A DNA stretch of 64,000 nt from positions 35,236 through 99,235 of the forward strand of contig JABDJE010000215.1 in the NCBI GenBank assembly GCA_013002625.1, in the 5' to 3' direction. The notes under the pieces were generated by a model. That model had not been told where the DNA came from, ran no database searches, and worked only from the letters and a program-made list of their open reading frames with translations. Within the stretch, counting starts at the first letter, position 1. Each line of letters begins with the position of its first letter. The stretch is from Saprospiraceae bacterium (GTDB taxonomy: Bacteria > Bacteroidota > Bacteroidia > Chitinophagales > Saprospiraceae). This document shows positions 14,222 through 23,979 of the stretch, in pieces. Made by a program: the position numbers and the translations under genes.

Positions 14222-17200
14222 TTAATATTTGACTACGGGTATAACACGCCTTGTTTCATTATTTTCTAAAACAAGATAAATAAGTCCAGGCGTTATATTT
14301 ATCACATCAAGACTTGCTGCAGTAAAGCTCTTTTGCTTGTATAATAATTGTCCTTTAAAATTATATATCGCTACATCAATTGGAGATGTTATTCTTAAGG
14401 GCTTGACAAATAACTTGTCCGTCACCGGATTAGGATAAATAATCCACCCTCCATTCAACTCTTCAATCGATGTTGTATTGCATGCAGGATCACTCTCATC
14501 CAGCACTGATAATTCATATGTCACAATCGAGTCACAGCCCATTTGATTGATAAAGGCTTCAATGTAAATCCCATCTTCCGTATACCCTTCCCATTCTTCT
14601 CCTGGACATATCTCTCCTTCCAACAATACATGATCGCTTCCCAAAACAAACAAATCGATGACCGTTGTCGAATCACAGCCTTCTGTTGTCTTGCCTCCAA
14701 ACACATAACTACCAGCAACTGCCAAGCCCATGTATTCTTCTCCTTCGCAAATCTCCACATTTATGAACACCTCTTTATCATCCAATACATTAATTGTAAG
14801 TGCTACCAAACTATCACAAAACATGCCGTTGGAATCACTCTGCTTTGATGCATGTGGAAATACGATTGTCTCCTCATTATATTCTTGATCATTGTGAAAT
14901 TGTTGCCCCATAATCTCGAGTGGAAAGTCTGAAGGACAAAGTTCATGTTCCAATGTTTCAACTTCCTTCTTTAGTAATACAAGCTCTATGGTTTCACTTA
15001 TTTCACATCCGCAACTTTCACTATATGCAATGTTAAAACTACCGCCGCTTTCATCTTGTAAAACCTGTGCTCTTAGTTCTGAGCTTATCTCTAATGGAAG
15101 CACAGCTTCGATTTCCCCATGACATGCTGCTAAGACTCCATGGTCAATTTCCAGGGCCTCTACAACTTCAATTGTTATACATAAATCAACCTGCTGCTCA
15201 TCACACTCCGACTTTAGGTATTCATAACAAATGTCATGTTTGCCCAGACTCAATTGGCCAAGATCTAAATTCAAATCCGATGCTTCCGAAATGTTCTTAG
15301 AATACCCAATGCCGTCTACATTATATCCCAATATGAGATTTTCGTAATTACCATACCCTATGACCACCTGATCCATACTATCCAATGCAAATGGATACAT
15401 TAATACATTTTGCCCAATACAATAAACCCCAACTGTTTGATTGTCACAAACTTCAGGCGGCTTCAATTCAAAACCATTATTATCCGGTAATGATTCATAA
15501 TCTTCAGGAGTACATATAAGTTCGAGCCCAAAACTAAAACTACTCATATACCCACATTCGTTTTCCGCAGTATACGTAACTTCAACATAAGAAATGTTTT
15601 CATCCAATTGAACAGGACTAACATGCGAACTTGAAATTTCCTTAATGCCGCATAGGTCTGAAAATATCCCGGCAGGAGGTTCCGCCCAGGTGGCCTGAGT
15701 TGAACAGAATTCATTGCATCCAACTATCGCTTCAGTTATAACATCCTCAGGTAATAGGCTTTCGTCTACTGTTGGCACGTTAGTAATTTCAGCGTAGTTT
15801 AAATAAAATATGCTGTCATACCCTGTAGGACTTTGTTCATCAGGAATGAGGGTGTCTTTTGGTGTATTAGCGCTAATCTGAACACCACGAAACTCTCCCG
15901 TCTCACAACAAGTTAGGTACATGTCAATCTCAAACTGAAACTGCTTCTCAGGATAATACAAATACAATACATCCTGGGGCGCCAGTCGCTCTCGCCAATA
16001 TCGGAAATTGTCCAAACGGCCCCTGTAAAAGTTACTCAGGTCAGGACCGATTTGCTTCGTGCCCAAGAATAGCGGATCATCATTTCCTCTCAAGTCTTTT
16101 GTTTTAGCTTTCACATCAAATGGTTCTCCTGTCAAATACATGAGAATGGAATCTTCCTGAATAACATAAGTCGCTCCATACCATTCTTCTGTATTCAGTC
16201 TTGGTGCTTCCATCGCAACCTCACCTGATGGTGTATAAAACAAACTGTGAAGAAAGAAATGATCATCTCCATCTTCCTCTATATATACTGTATATCGGGT
16301 ATTGCTTGCATCATCACCCTTATGTAAAATGGTTTCAATAGGACCATATCTGAAGTTTCTATCCTTATTAAATTGAATGTCTATAGCAAATTCATTGGAG
16401 TTTAAATCCGGGGTGTGCTTGATTTCAATATAATCATTGTTCCCGTCCAGAAGTGCCTCCCACAGTCGTAGATCATCGGAAAAGTTGTTATCGTAGTTTA
16501 CTCCAATTGCCTCCACAATATTTGCATTTCCACTGACATCATACGAAGCATTGTCAAAAGGGATGCAAACTATTAAATGTGCATCCTCAAGTATTAATGG
16601 CAAGACACATGAGGCGCATCTGTTTTCAGGAGATTCGTTGACCACCATTAAGTGAATTAAGCTATCACAATTATTGTTGTCGTAATCTTCAACCAGAGAG
16701 CCATTATCAAACCTTAAGAATTCTTCATAATCATATGGTCTGTAATCTATAATGTAACCATCATAGAACTCATAAGGATAATCATCCGGGCATAATACTA
16801 ATTCATGTGCAGAATAATCTTCTTCATATAGATCTATTGTTAAGTCCTGATAGTATGGACAGCCACACTCATTTTCATACCAGAACTGATGATATCCATC
16901 TTCTGATAAATCAGGTCCCAACCACCCTTCACCTGGATTCCATTCCACAAGATCGTGTTCACAAATATTGTAAGTTCCAAATTGCTCGTTGATGTTTCCA
17001 ATTTGGAATTCATAAATAGCGTCAATGCCATATTCTTCACAGGACAGAACAACGCTTTCTAGGATTAAGACATAATCACCTTCGACCGATAAGTTGAGTT
17101 CAAACTCCTCTATAGATTCCAGTTCAAATGATTCAGATACAGGGCCGTCCAGGCTTAACTTCCAAATGGCATCTCTTCTCAAAAAATATTCTATTTCATC

Positions 17201-17803
17201 CTCATTGGGTCCTCCTATTGTAAGCTCAAGAACTGTTCCCTTACAAAATTGATTTTCTGGATTCTCTTCTGGGCATGATGCATAATTCAGTTCCATTTCA
17301 GTTATAGCACTAAAGTCCTCTGTCGGCCCAGGCGTAATATCTACTTCGATATTATTAAAGTCCGTTGGCGTGCATCCATCTATATAGAATATATATTCGT
17401 GTCCGACAACAAGATCGTCGACGTTTATTATCATCTCACCGTTATCCTCACAGTCAACATATGCAATACAGGTTCCAAAAGGTTTGCAACCCGACATGAT
17501 TCCCATTTGTAATTGATTCGTTGGTACCGCATCCCAAGTCATTATTACTTCAATTTCTCTGCTCATGGCCTCGAACATAAAGTTTTGTTGCGCGTTCGGC
17601 GTATGCCCACAGTTATCAATATCGGGTTCAGGACGTAAACCCCAAAAATCGTTTGCACTGTATGTATGATATAGTGTTACTGAAGATGTTAAACATTCTG
17701 CATTTTCTGGACACCACCAATCCACAAAATTATTGGCCTGGGCGCTTTCCTGAGCAGAGAGAATTCCAGGAAGGAAAAGAAAAACACAGAATAATGCTTT
17801 CAT
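14222..17803 (-). CDS. Large secreted T9SS cargo protein with LamG-like domain
   Basis: 1193 residues. A signal peptide (about 1-17, ending SAQ) starts it and a type A T9SS sorting domain (about 1115-1193, starting GGWIIYPNPVTDKLFV) ends it, so it should cross the outer membrane through type IX secretion and be released or attached. A LamG/concanavalin-like domain lies near 410-640 (LIVCIPFDNASYD to LDNFRYWRERLAPQDVLYLYY), with many acidic, cysteine-bearing segments before and after that often begin CEG/CPxD. No catalytic motif is visible; adhesion or matrix function is possible. It is followed by the GIY-YIG gene and stands alone, with no operon partner. Confidence 0.85.
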   Translation of the reverse strand: MKALFCVFLFLPGILSAQESAQANNFVDWWCPENAECLTSSVTLYHTYSANDFWGLRPEPDIDNCGHTPNAQQNFMFEAMSREIEVIMTWDAVPTNQLQMGIMSGCKPFGTCIAYVDCEDNGEMIINVDDLVVGHEYIFYIDGCTPTDFNNIEVDITPGPTEDFSAITEMELNYASCPEENPENQFCKGTVLELTIGGPNEDEIEYFLRRDAIWKLSLDGPVSESFELESIEEFELNLSVEGDYVLILESVVLSCEEYGIDAIYEFQIGNINEQFGTYNICEHDLVEWNPGEGWLGPDLSEDGYHQFWYENECGCPYYQDLTIDLYEEDYSAHELVLCPDDYPYEFYDGYIIDYRPYDYEEFLRFDNGSLVEDYDNNNCDSLIHLMVVNESPENRCASCVLPLILEDAHLIVCIPFDNASYDVSGNANIVEAIGVNYDNNFSDDLRLWEALLDGNNDYIEIKHTPDLNSNEFAIDIQFNKDRNFRYGPIETILHKGDDASNTRYTVYIEEDGDDHFFLHSLFYTPSGEVAMEAPRLNTEEWYGATYVIQEDSILMYLTGEPFDVKAKTKDLRGNDDPLFLGTKQIGPDLSNFYRGRLDNFRYWRERLAPQDVLYLYYPEKQFQFEIDMYLTCCETGEFRGVQISANTPKDTLIPDEQSPTGYDSIFYLNYAEITNVPTVDESLLPEDVITEAIVGCNEFCSTQATWAEPPAGIFSDLCGIKEISSSHVSPVQLDENISYVEVTYTAENECGYMSSFSFGLELICTPEDYESLPDNNGFELKPPEVCDNQTVGVYCIGQNVLMYPFALDSMDQVVIGYGNYENLILGYNVDGIGYSKNISEASDLNLDLGQLSLGKHDICYEYLKSECDEQQVDLCITIEVVEALEIDHGVLAACHGEIEAVLPLEISSELRAQVLQDESGGSFNIAYSESCGCEISETIELVLLKKEVETLEHELCPSDFPLEIMGQQFHNDQEYNEETIVFPHASKQSDSNGMFCDSLVALTINVLDDKEVFINVEICEGEEYMGLAVAGSYVFGGKTTEGCDSTTVIDLFVLGSDHVLLEGEICPGEEWEGYTEDGIYIEAFINQMGCDSIVTYELSVLDESDPACNTTSIEELNGGWIIYPNPVTDKLFVKPLRITSPIDVAIYNFKGQLLYKQKSFTAASLDVINITPGLIYLVLENNETRRVIPVVKY

Positions 17804-17935
17804 GATTGTATAAAGTTGATCTTAAGTTACTAATTATTAGATACTTATGTAGGTCGTTTTGCTGCTTGAATGAGGGGCCGGGTTTCAGGTTTAAGCACGC
17901 TGGCGATAACACTAACTGGATGTCAGGTTCTTCGA

Positions 17936-17959
17936 TTAGGGGTTAGGGGTTAGGGGTTA
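17936..17959. repeat. Heptamer tandem repeat, TTAGGGG type
   Basis: Three perfect TTAGGGG units plus a partial TTA, just downstream of the glycosyltransferase stop and upstream of the large secreted protein. The preceding 60 bp contain a GGGTTTCAGG stretch recalling the heptamers at 6264-6306. Confidence 0.9.
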
Positions 17960-17968
17960 TATAGTATT

Positions 17969-18937
17969 TTAAACCGTGGAGTATATAATCTGGAATCCAT
18001 ACTTCCCAGCCAAATGCTTTGCTAAATATTCCTGTTCACTTTGTCCAGGCGTAGGGATTAATTGAGCCGGTACGCCAAGCAGGTAATAGTCCATGATAGA
18101 TGTGTATCCGGATCTACTGATTACCTGGGATGTCGATGATAATATATGTTCAATATCTCTGCGCGTAGCAAGGTCATAAATTGTCCAATGGTCTGGCGTG
18201 GATGTTCTTATTCCTTCCTTGGTTCCCCGCACCAAAACCACACGTTTATTTGAATCTTGGTATTTATGTATTAATGTGTTCTCAAGATTTGTTCTGGCGG
18301 ATTCCGGCCCTGACAGTATGATTGCTATATCATATTGCTTTGCCGTTTCGACTTTTTTGAGCGTACTCAAGGGTCCAATGAAAACCTTATTTTTTATTTT
18401 TTTATTCTTACTCAGCGTGCCCGTTAATTTTCTATCTTGATAGTCTGGCACCCATACTTCATCAAAAGCATTCAATAATCCACGGTTTGGAATATTCATC
18501 AGTGCCTTTATAAATTTTGATTCTGCCTGCATCGATAATTGATGAGAAATAATAACCGACCTGCACTTGCCAGATCTGAAACCAAAACGACTGTCCGAGA
18601 CAATCAAATCTGCATTGTATTTTTTTACCAATTTTTGAGCGGTCTTACGCTCCTTAAAAATGGCCCTGGCAACATTTGGGATATTTCTAAAAACAATGCC
18701 TGATAAGTGCTTACTCTTATATCGAACCTTGTAGGCTGGAAGGGACTCATAATCAAGATCCGGATATCGCTTGGTTAACACCTCAAGGGCTATGCCATCG
18801 GATGCTATAATTACATTTTTCCCTTGACTATGAAGACAATCGATGATTGGCATAGAACGACAGGCGTGGCCCAAACCCCAATTAAGCACGGCCACTATTA
18901 CTGTATTATGCCCCTTGATTAAATCTTTAGAAAACAT
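17969..18937 (-). CDS. Glycosyltransferase of the MurG-like GT-B group
   Basis: 322 residues. The N-terminal half opens with a beta strand and GWGLGHACRSMPII, the GHxxR signature of MurG-like and related UDP-sugar transferases; the C-terminal half contains SGPE, VLVRGTKEG and SRSGYTSIMDYYLLGVPAQLIPTPGQSEQEYLAKHL, the sugar-nucleotide binding region (GxTS...E/QxxP...EQ). Acceptor and sugar are unknown; similar Bacteroidota proteins are annotated only as glycosyltransferase-related. Its ATG overlaps the stop of the RNase E/G gene by one base (TAATG), so it depends on that operon, although a functional link is not obvious. Confidence 0.82.
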   Translation of the reverse strand: MFSKDLIKGHNTVIVAVLNWGLGHACRSMPIIDCLHSQGKNVIIASDGIALEVLTKRYPDLDYESLPAYKVRYKSKHLSGIVFRNIPNVARAIFKERKTAQKLVKKYNADLIVSDSRFGFRSGKCRSVIISHQLSMQAESKFIKALMNIPNRGLLNAFDEVWVPDYQDRKLTGTLSKNKKIKNKVFIGPLSTLKKVETAKQYDIAIILSGPESARTNLENTLIHKYQDSNKRVVLVRGTKEGIRTSTPDHWTIYDLATRRDIEHILSSTSQVISRSGYTSIMDYYLLGVPAQLIPTPGQSEQEYLAKHLAGKYGFQIIYSTV

Positions 18938-20493
18938 TAGGCATCCTGTAGACGAATCTCGTCTTCATACCTATTGAAGAATTTATATTGGTTGACATGG
19001 AAACTGTCATCTGAGACAAGCTTTATCCATTTTTTATATTTGGAGTACCACCTCCATTGTTGTCCCATCATGCCTTTTTTATAATAGGTATATAGGAATG
19101 GATGTACATGCAGTGAAATATCCATCTTTGGATATTGTTCAATGATAAATTTAAGGTTCCGTTCGATTTCGTCAGGCAACAACTCTGCTGCTTCCATTTT
19201 ACCCGTACCGTTGCACGCCGCACATACTTCTAGCGTATTAATTTCTAGGGCAGGCTTTACTCTTTGACGTGTAATTTGCATTAAACCAAACTTGCTCAAA
19301 GGTAAAATGGTGTGTTGCGCGCGGTCCCCCTTCATAGACTCCTTCATCTTTGCATAAAGAATGTTCTTGTTTTCTTTTTTACGCATGTCGATAAAGTCAA
19401 TAATAATCAACCCTCCAATATCTCTTAACCTTAATTGTCTCGCAATCTCATGTGCTGCTTCCACATTAACTTGCAGTGCCGCCGTCTCCTGATCTTTGTT
19501 TTGTTTCTTAGGACCACTGTTAACATCGATGACGTGCATCGCTTCAGTGTGTTCGATCACCAGATAAGCACCACTTTCCATGGTGGGTGTCTTACTGAAT
19601 GAACTCTTGATTTGCTTTTTGATTCCAAAGTGGTCGAAAATCGGTCTTTTGCCTCGGTATTGGCTTACGATTTTAGCCTGCTCCGGTGCAACATTCTGAA
19701 GATAGCTTTTGGCACTGCTGAACAATTCCCGGTTATCTATGACGACCTTATTAAATGACTCGTTAAGCAAGTCTCTCAACAGACTCTGTGTCTTATCGAC
19801 TTCACTTAATAATTTACGAGGCTTTTTAGACGCGCGCAATTCGTTGGTTATCGCCTCCCATTTCTGTGTCAGATTATTGATCTCTTCATGCAGATCAGCC
19901 ACTTTTTTATTCTCAGCAGCTGTCCGAATAATAAAACCAAAGTTTTTGGGTTTGATACTTTCAATCAGAGTTTTCAGCCTCTTGCGCTCTTCTGAACTGA
20001 TAATTTTTTTTGAGACAGCGACTGAATTTCTAAATGGTGTCATGACCATAAAGCGTCCGGCAAGCGTAATCTCAGACGTCAGTCTTGGCCCTTTCGTAGA
20101 AATAGGCTCTTTGAGGATCTGAACCATCACGGGTTGATTCTTAGCAAATACCTTATCTATTTTCCCGTTCTTATCATTATCAGCTTCAAGGTTAAAGTCT
20201 TCAAGAAGATGACCTTTATTCTGACGATTTAAAGTAAACTTGGTGAATTTAAGAACAGAATTGATTTGCGGACCAAGATCCGTGTAATGCAAAAATGCAT
20301 CTTTTCTATTTCCCACATCTAAAAATGCAGCGTTTAAACTTGGCCTCAACATCTTAATGTATCCTAAGAAGATGTCTCCAACAGAAAACTGAACATCATT
20401 TTTTTGCGTATGAAGCTCGACTAGTTTTTTGTCTTCTATTAAGGCTATTTCTACATTGGTGGGAGTTGATTTTACAAGTAACTCCTTTTCCAA
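18937..20493 (-). CDS. rng: Ribonuclease E/G family endoribonuclease
   Basis: 518 residues, the size of RNase G and the catalytic half of RNase E. An S1-like RNA-binding domain (about 36-135) contains an extra segment near 90-118; the catalytic DNase I-like part has the two metal-binding aspartates in HVIDVNSG (Asp323) and IIIDFIDMRKKEN (Asp366); the zinc-link CAAC (Cys424, Cys427) allows dimerisation. It cuts single-stranded RNA in rRNA maturation and mRNA decay. The start is TTG at 20493. The 125-bp gap before it may act as a leader. It lies downstream of the mS38-like, TPR and HU genes and is coupled to the glycosyltransferase. Confidence 0.93.
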   Translation of the reverse strand: MEKELLVKSTPTNVEIALIEDKKLVELHTQKNDVQFSVGDIFLGYIKMLRPSLNAAFLDVGNRKDAFLHYTDLGPQINSVLKFTKFTLNRQNKGHLLEDFNLEADNDKNGKIDKVFAKNQPVMVQILKEPISTKGPRLTSEITLAGRFMVMTPFRNSVAVSKKIISSEERKRLKTLIESIKPKNFGFIIRTAAENKKVADLHEEINNLTQKWEAITNELRASKKPRKLLSEVDKTQSLLRDLLNESFNKVVIDNRELFSSAKSYLQNVAPEQAKIVSQYRGKRPIFDHFGIKKQIKSSFSKTPTMESGAYLVIEHTEAMHVIDVNSGPKKQNKDQETAALQVNVEAAHEIARQLRLRDIGGLIIIDFIDMRKKENKNILYAKMKESMKGDRAQHTILPLSKFGLMQITRQRVKPALEINTLEVCAACNGTGKMEAAELLPDEIERNLKFIIEQYPKMDISLHVHPFLYTYYKKGMMGQQWRWYSKYKKWIKLVSDDSFHVNQYKFFNRYEDEIRLQDA

Positions 20494-20618
20494 AGCCTAT
20501 ATTTTTACAAGATCAGGCCCTGCAACTTTCAGAGGATCTAGTGCGGCTACCAGGATGGATGCCGTCTTACTAATTATTTTTACAGAAAAGATGAAAATAA
20601 CAGAGGCCCAATACCTAG

Positions 20619-20714
20619 TTATTTATTCTTTTTCTTATGTCTGTTTTTTCTAAGACGCTTCTTTCTTTTGTGAGTAGCGATCTTATGTCTTTTTCTTTTT
20701 TTACCGCAAGGCAT
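20619..20714 (-). CDS. Tiny basic AURKAIP1/COX24 (mS38/bS22-like) protein
   Basis: 31 residues: MPCGKKRKRHKIATHKRKKR, then LRKNRHKKKNK. It is almost entirely Lys, Arg and His, with the core KRxKHKxxxHKRKKRxRKNRHKKK pattern of the AURKAIP1/COX24 family, whose mitochondrial member is ribosomal protein mS38 and whose bacterial counterpart is bS22. By that family it should be a small-subunit ribosomal protein or associated factor. The start is seven bases below the stop of the TPR gene and the stop is 125 bp from rng, so it sits inside the operon. Too short for ordinary gene callers, but the sequence is distinctive. Confidence 0.85.
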   Translation of the reverse strand: MPCGKKRKRHKIATHKRKKRLRKNRHKKKNK

Positions 20715-20721
20715 ATATCAA

Positions 20722-21504
20722 TTATTTTTTATCACATAATGTTTTTTCCTGTTCGGCCATCGGAACATTCCCTTGTGCTGTATAAACTTCATACAGGAGG
20801 CAATGTGCCTGAACTAAATCAGGGTTTATTTCCAAAGCAGATATTAATCTTGCTTTTGCCTTATCCAATTGGTTGGTTTGAATTGCCAATCTTCCCAACT
20901 GTAATAAGACTGTTGTATTATCCGGATATTCTTTATTCAAGTCTAATAACATGAGAATACCTTTCATTGGATTTTCTTCACTTGGTGCTTCAACATAACT
21001 TAAAGCCAGATTTACTTTGTGATCCACGTTTTGTGGATTTATAGAAATCGCATTCTCAAGACTTGCCCTACTCTTCTGTGCTGCATATTTCTTAAAGCGC
21101 TCCTCTTGCTCCCTTTGGGCTGCAATAGCGTAACTTGTTCCTGCTATACTCCAAGCTTCCTCACTGTTATCCAGCTCTGCAATTTTAAATGCATAATCTG
21201 AAGAAATAAGCGCCTCCCCTTCCTGGTACCAAATTGATGCCAGGGATTTTAGGTATTCAAGTTTGTCTTCATCTATACTGGCATTGCTTAACTGCTCTTC
21301 CAGTTGTATGATTTGTGCTCTTGCTGTGCCACTTAAAGATTTTAAAGCGTCTTGCTTAGCCTTTGTTATGTTAACCAGTTCTATATTCTGTGCTCTGGAC
21401 TTTTCCAGAGCTTGTTGTTCTTGTGACTTCGTATCGCACCCAAAGTAAAGGAGTGCAAATATCAATAAGAAAGATAAGACTGTCAATAGCTGCTGACGGT
21501 TCAT
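20722..21504 (-). CDS. TPR-repeat lipoprotein
   Basis: 260 residues. The N-terminus has a hydrophobic stretch ending LLYFGC, a plausible lipobox (Cys23), followed by a long charged, coiled-coil-like region (about 25-75). From about 78 on, tetratricopeptide repeats are visible (LASIWYQEGEALISS, EAWSIAGTSYAIAA, TTVLLQLGRLAIQTNQLDKAKARLISALEINPD, VQAHCLLYEVYTAQGN). A scaffolding role at the membrane is likely; partners are unknown. It lies nine bases below the HU gene and seven bases above the mS38-like gene, in the same operon. Confidence 0.8.
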   Translation of the reverse strand: MNRQQLLTVLSFLLIFALLYFGCDTKSQEQQALEKSRAQNIELVNITKAKQDALKSLSGTARAQIIQLEEQLSNASIDEDKLEYLKSLASIWYQEGEALISSDYAFKIAELDNSEEAWSIAGTSYAIAAQREQEERFKKYAAQKSRASLENAISINPQNVDHKVNLALSYVEAPSEENPMKGILMLLDLNKEYPDNTTVLLQLGRLAIQTNQLDKAKARLISALEINPDLVQAHCLLYEVYTAQGNVPMAEQEKTLCDKK

Positions 21505-21513
21505 ATCTAATTA

Positions 21514-21813
21514 TTATTCGTCTGGTAAAGAAGTAACATTATCCTTTACTTGTTCAACAAATACTTTTGCCGGCTTAAATGAAGGGATATAATGTTCTGG
21601 AATTTCAATTGCAACATTCTTCTTAATGTGCCTTCCAATCTTTTTTGCTCTTTTCTTTATTACAAATGATCCAAACCCTCTGATGAATACATTTTCACCC
21701 TCGGATAAAGATCCTTTTACCTCTTTGAAAAACTCCTCAAGTGTAACGAGAACATCTACTTTTGGAACACCAGTCTTATCAGCAATTGAAGCCACTAAAT
21801 CCGCTTTTCTCAT
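21514..21813 (-). CDS. HU/IHF family DNA-binding protein
   Basis: 99 residues, a single bacterial histone-like domain: N-terminal helices (MRKADLVASIADKTG), the beta arm with GFGSFVIKKRAKKIGRHIKKNVAIEIPEHYIPSFKPAKVF, and a short acidic C-terminus. The DNA-intercalating proline is in the IPEHYIPSFKP arm region. It would bend and compact DNA. First gene of the leftward operon leading to rng; the 241-bp gap upstream is shared with the divergent yicC gene. Confidence 0.92.
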   Translation of the reverse strand: MRKADLVASIADKTGVPKVDVLVTLEEFFKEVKGSLSEGENVFIRGFGSFVIKKRAKKIGRHIKKNVAIEIPEHYIPSFKPAKVFVEQVKDNVTSLPDE

Positions 21814-22009
21814 CTTGTCGTAATTTGTTGATTAATAAGTGTTTATGTTAAGTCGTTTGAAAACGGATGGCAAATTTCGGAAAATTTATCGTTTAAGGAA
21901 ATTATTATTGTTCTTTTTTAACAATCTTCGCAATTATTTATCAAAAACGCATAAATCTCTCTATTTCAAGGACATATAACGGTTATGTTCATATTTAGCA
22001 TTTAATGCC

Positions 22010-22017
22010 TAGATTTG
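22010..22017 (+). promoter_or_regulatory. -7 element upstream of yicC
   Basis: TAGATTTG fits TAnnTTTG and lies 38 bp before the ATG at 22055. A TTC rather than TTG lies about 20 bp upstream, so support is partial. Confidence 0.5.
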
Positions 22018-22054
22018 TGCGCATTAACGTGACTTACAAGCATAACTTACTTTT

Positions 22055-22930
22055 ATGATCCTCTCAATGACAGGATACGGCGAAGCGCATCGCAGCTTCG
22101 AAAACAAATCCTTCAAAATAGAAATTAAGTCTTTAAATGGAAAGACGACAGACATACGTCTTAAATCCAACTATGGCCTTAAGGACAAAGAGCTTGACCT
22201 GCGTAGATTGGTTCGCGCTGAGGCCCTTAGAGGTAAGTTCGATGTCAATATAAGTATTGAGTCCACCGTCATTGAGGAAGATAACTCTCTCAACATTTCA
22301 TTGATGAAAGCCTATGCTGATAAGCTTAAGCAGTTCGCTTCCGATGAAGGCATTCCAACAGGCGACCTTATACAATCCATTATCCGGTTACCGAATACGG
22401 TACAAGTATCTGAAGATGGATTAAGTTCACAGGAGTGGAATGTTGTGCGTGACATGACACTAGAGGCACTTAATAAGCTTCAGTCGTTCAGAGAACATGA
22501 GGGAGAGTCCCTGGAGCAGGATATTCTTGGCCGTGTGGCCCGAATCAAAAATCTACTTGAAGAATTGGCCCCGTTTGAGTCAACAAGAATAGTCGGGCTT
22601 AAAGAAAGAATGCTTAAAAACCTCGAGTTATTTTTATCAAAGGATAATATTGATGAGAACAGATATGAACAAGAGGTGATCTATTATCTTGAGAAACTGG
22701 ATATCAATGAAGAAAAAGTACGCCTTGCCCAGCATTGCGAACACTTTATTGATGCTGTCAAGCTTGAAAAACATGAGAAGGGAAAAAAGCTATCTTTTAT
22801 AAGTCAGGAAATTGGCAGGGAAATCAATACACTGGGGGCCAAAGCCCAACATTCAGAAATTCAGCAAATCGTCGTTAACATGAAGGAAGAGCTGGAAAAA
22901 ATTAAAGAACAAGTTTTAAATATATTATAG
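22055..22930 (+). CDS. YicC family endoribonuclease-like protein
   Basis: 291 residues, the normal length. It begins MILSMTGYGEAHR, the family signature, and ends with the conserved DUF1732-type region (KKLSFISQEIGREINTLGAKAQHSEIQQIVVNMKEELEKIKEQVLNIL). YicC proteins form oligomers that cut or affect RNA; E. coli YicC is linked to RNA turnover. The neighbour relation yicC-gmk is conserved in many bacteria, and here the stop overlaps the gmk start by one base (TAGTG). Cytoplasmic. Confidence 0.92.
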   Translation: MILSMTGYGEAHRSFENKSFKIEIKSLNGKTTDIRLKSNYGLKDKELDLRRLVRAEALRGKFDVNISIESTVIEEDNSLNISLMKAYADKLKQFASDEGIPTGDLIQSIIRLPNTVQVSEDGLSSQEWNVVRDMTLEALNKLQSFREHEGESLEQDILGRVARIKNLLEELAPFESTRIVGLKERMLKNLELFLSKDNIDENRYEQEVIYYLEKLDINEEKVRLAQHCEHFIDAVKLEKHEKGKKLSFISQEIGREINTLGAKAQHSEIQQIVVNMKEELEKIKEQVLNIL

Positions 22931-23517
22931 TGGATTCCAATACTTCTTATGACATGGTGGCATTTACGGCGCCTTCCGGTGCAGGAAAGACAACTATAGT
23001 ACACCACTTACTCAAAAAATATTCTGAATATTTTTCATTTTCTATTTCTGCGACGACCAGAGGCAAGCGCGATAACGAAGTTGATGGTGTAGATTACTTC
23101 TTTATGTCAAATGATGAATTTCAAACCAATATAGAGGAGAACAGCTTCATCGAATGGGAGGAGGTCTACGATGACAGATTCTATGGAACACTGAGATCAG
23201 AAGTTGATCGTGTTGTGTTAGAAGGCAAGAAGGTTGTTTTTGATATTGAAATAAATGGCGCCCAAAATCTCAAGAAAACTTACGATGAGCGATGTCTCGT
23301 TATCTATGTCAAGCCCCCCGATTTTCAAACCCTTGTTAAGCGGTTAATAAACCGAAAATCAGAATCTCCACAAACACTGGAAGACAGGATTAAACGGATT
23401 AAAAAAGAGCTTTTGTTTGAACATTCTTTTGATATGGTGTTATTAAATGACAATTTGGAAGAAACTTTAGCCAAAGCAGAAGAAATCATAGAAACTTATG
23501 TTTTGCCCAAAGACTAA
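22930..23517 (+). CDS. gmk: Guanylate kinase
   Basis: 195 residues; P-loop APSGAGKTT (14-22), GMP-binding SATTRGKRDNEVDGVDYFF, and EWEEVYDDRFYGT characteristic of guanylate kinases, followed by the lid region near NRKSESPQTLEDRIKRI. It converts GMP to GDP with ATP in purine salvage and synthesis. The GTG start overlaps the yicC stop, so translation is coupled. The apaG gene starts five bases after its stop. Confidence 0.95.
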   Translation: MDSNTSYDMVAFTAPSGAGKTTIVHHLLKKYSEYFSFSISATTRGKRDNEVDGVDYFFMSNDEFQTNIEENSFIEWEEVYDDRFYGTLRSEVDRVVLEGKKVVFDIEINGAQNLKKTYDERCLVIYVKPPDFQTLVKRLINRKSESPQTLEDRIKRIKKELLFEHSFDMVLLNDNLEETLAKAEEIIETYVLPKD

Positions 23518-23522
23518 GTAAA

Positions 23523-23909
23523 ATGAATGTCAAAACAACAGATGGAATTACAATAAGAGTTAAAGCATTTTATGAGGAAGGTGTCTCTAAACCTCAAAAC
23601 AAATACTTTGCTTTTTCTTATGGTGTTGAAATTGAGAATAACAGTTCCTACGATGTTCAACTCCTCAGTCGTTATTGGATAATAAAGGATTCAAACCTGA
23701 CAATTCGTGAGGTCGAAGGCGAGGGTGTAATTGGTGAACAGCCTATTATCAAGCCTGATGGCCTTCATCACTATTCTTCCTGGGTGCCACTCCATACTAC
23801 AGTGGGTAAAATGGCAGGCTATTACAAGATGAAGCGTTTACTTGATGGCAGTGTATTTAAAGCTTACATTCCAGAGTTTCACCTTGTTGCTGACTTTGTG
23901 AACAATTAA
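23523..23909 (+). CDS. apaG: ApaG family protein
   Basis: 128 residues, one ApaG (FN3-like, all-beta) domain with the conserved YFAFSYGVEIEN, LLSRYWIIKDSN, VEGEGVIGEQPIIKPDGLHHYSSWVPL and MAGYYKM segments. ApaG proteins are conserved and linked to Co2+/Mg2+ efflux or to Ap4A-related metabolism; the biochemical role is unsettled. It directly follows gmk and is probably cotranscribed with it. Confidence 0.92.
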   Translation: MNVKTTDGITIRVKAFYEEGVSKPQNKYFAFSYGVEIENNSSYDVQLLSRYWIIKDSNLTIREVEGEGVIGEQPIIKPDGLHHYSSWVPLHTTVGKMAGYYKMKRLLDGSVFKAYIPEFHLVADFVNN

Positions 23910-23979
23910 TTCTCTTTAAAACCATTTATTCAAATATCCATTACATTCATGGAGGTGAATCTCTTAGCCCTGTAATTGA

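Noticed and set aside
17936..17959. TTAGGGG tract as a telomere or chromosome end
   Set aside because: Only three units inside a continuous gene region; no hairpin end or replication gene.
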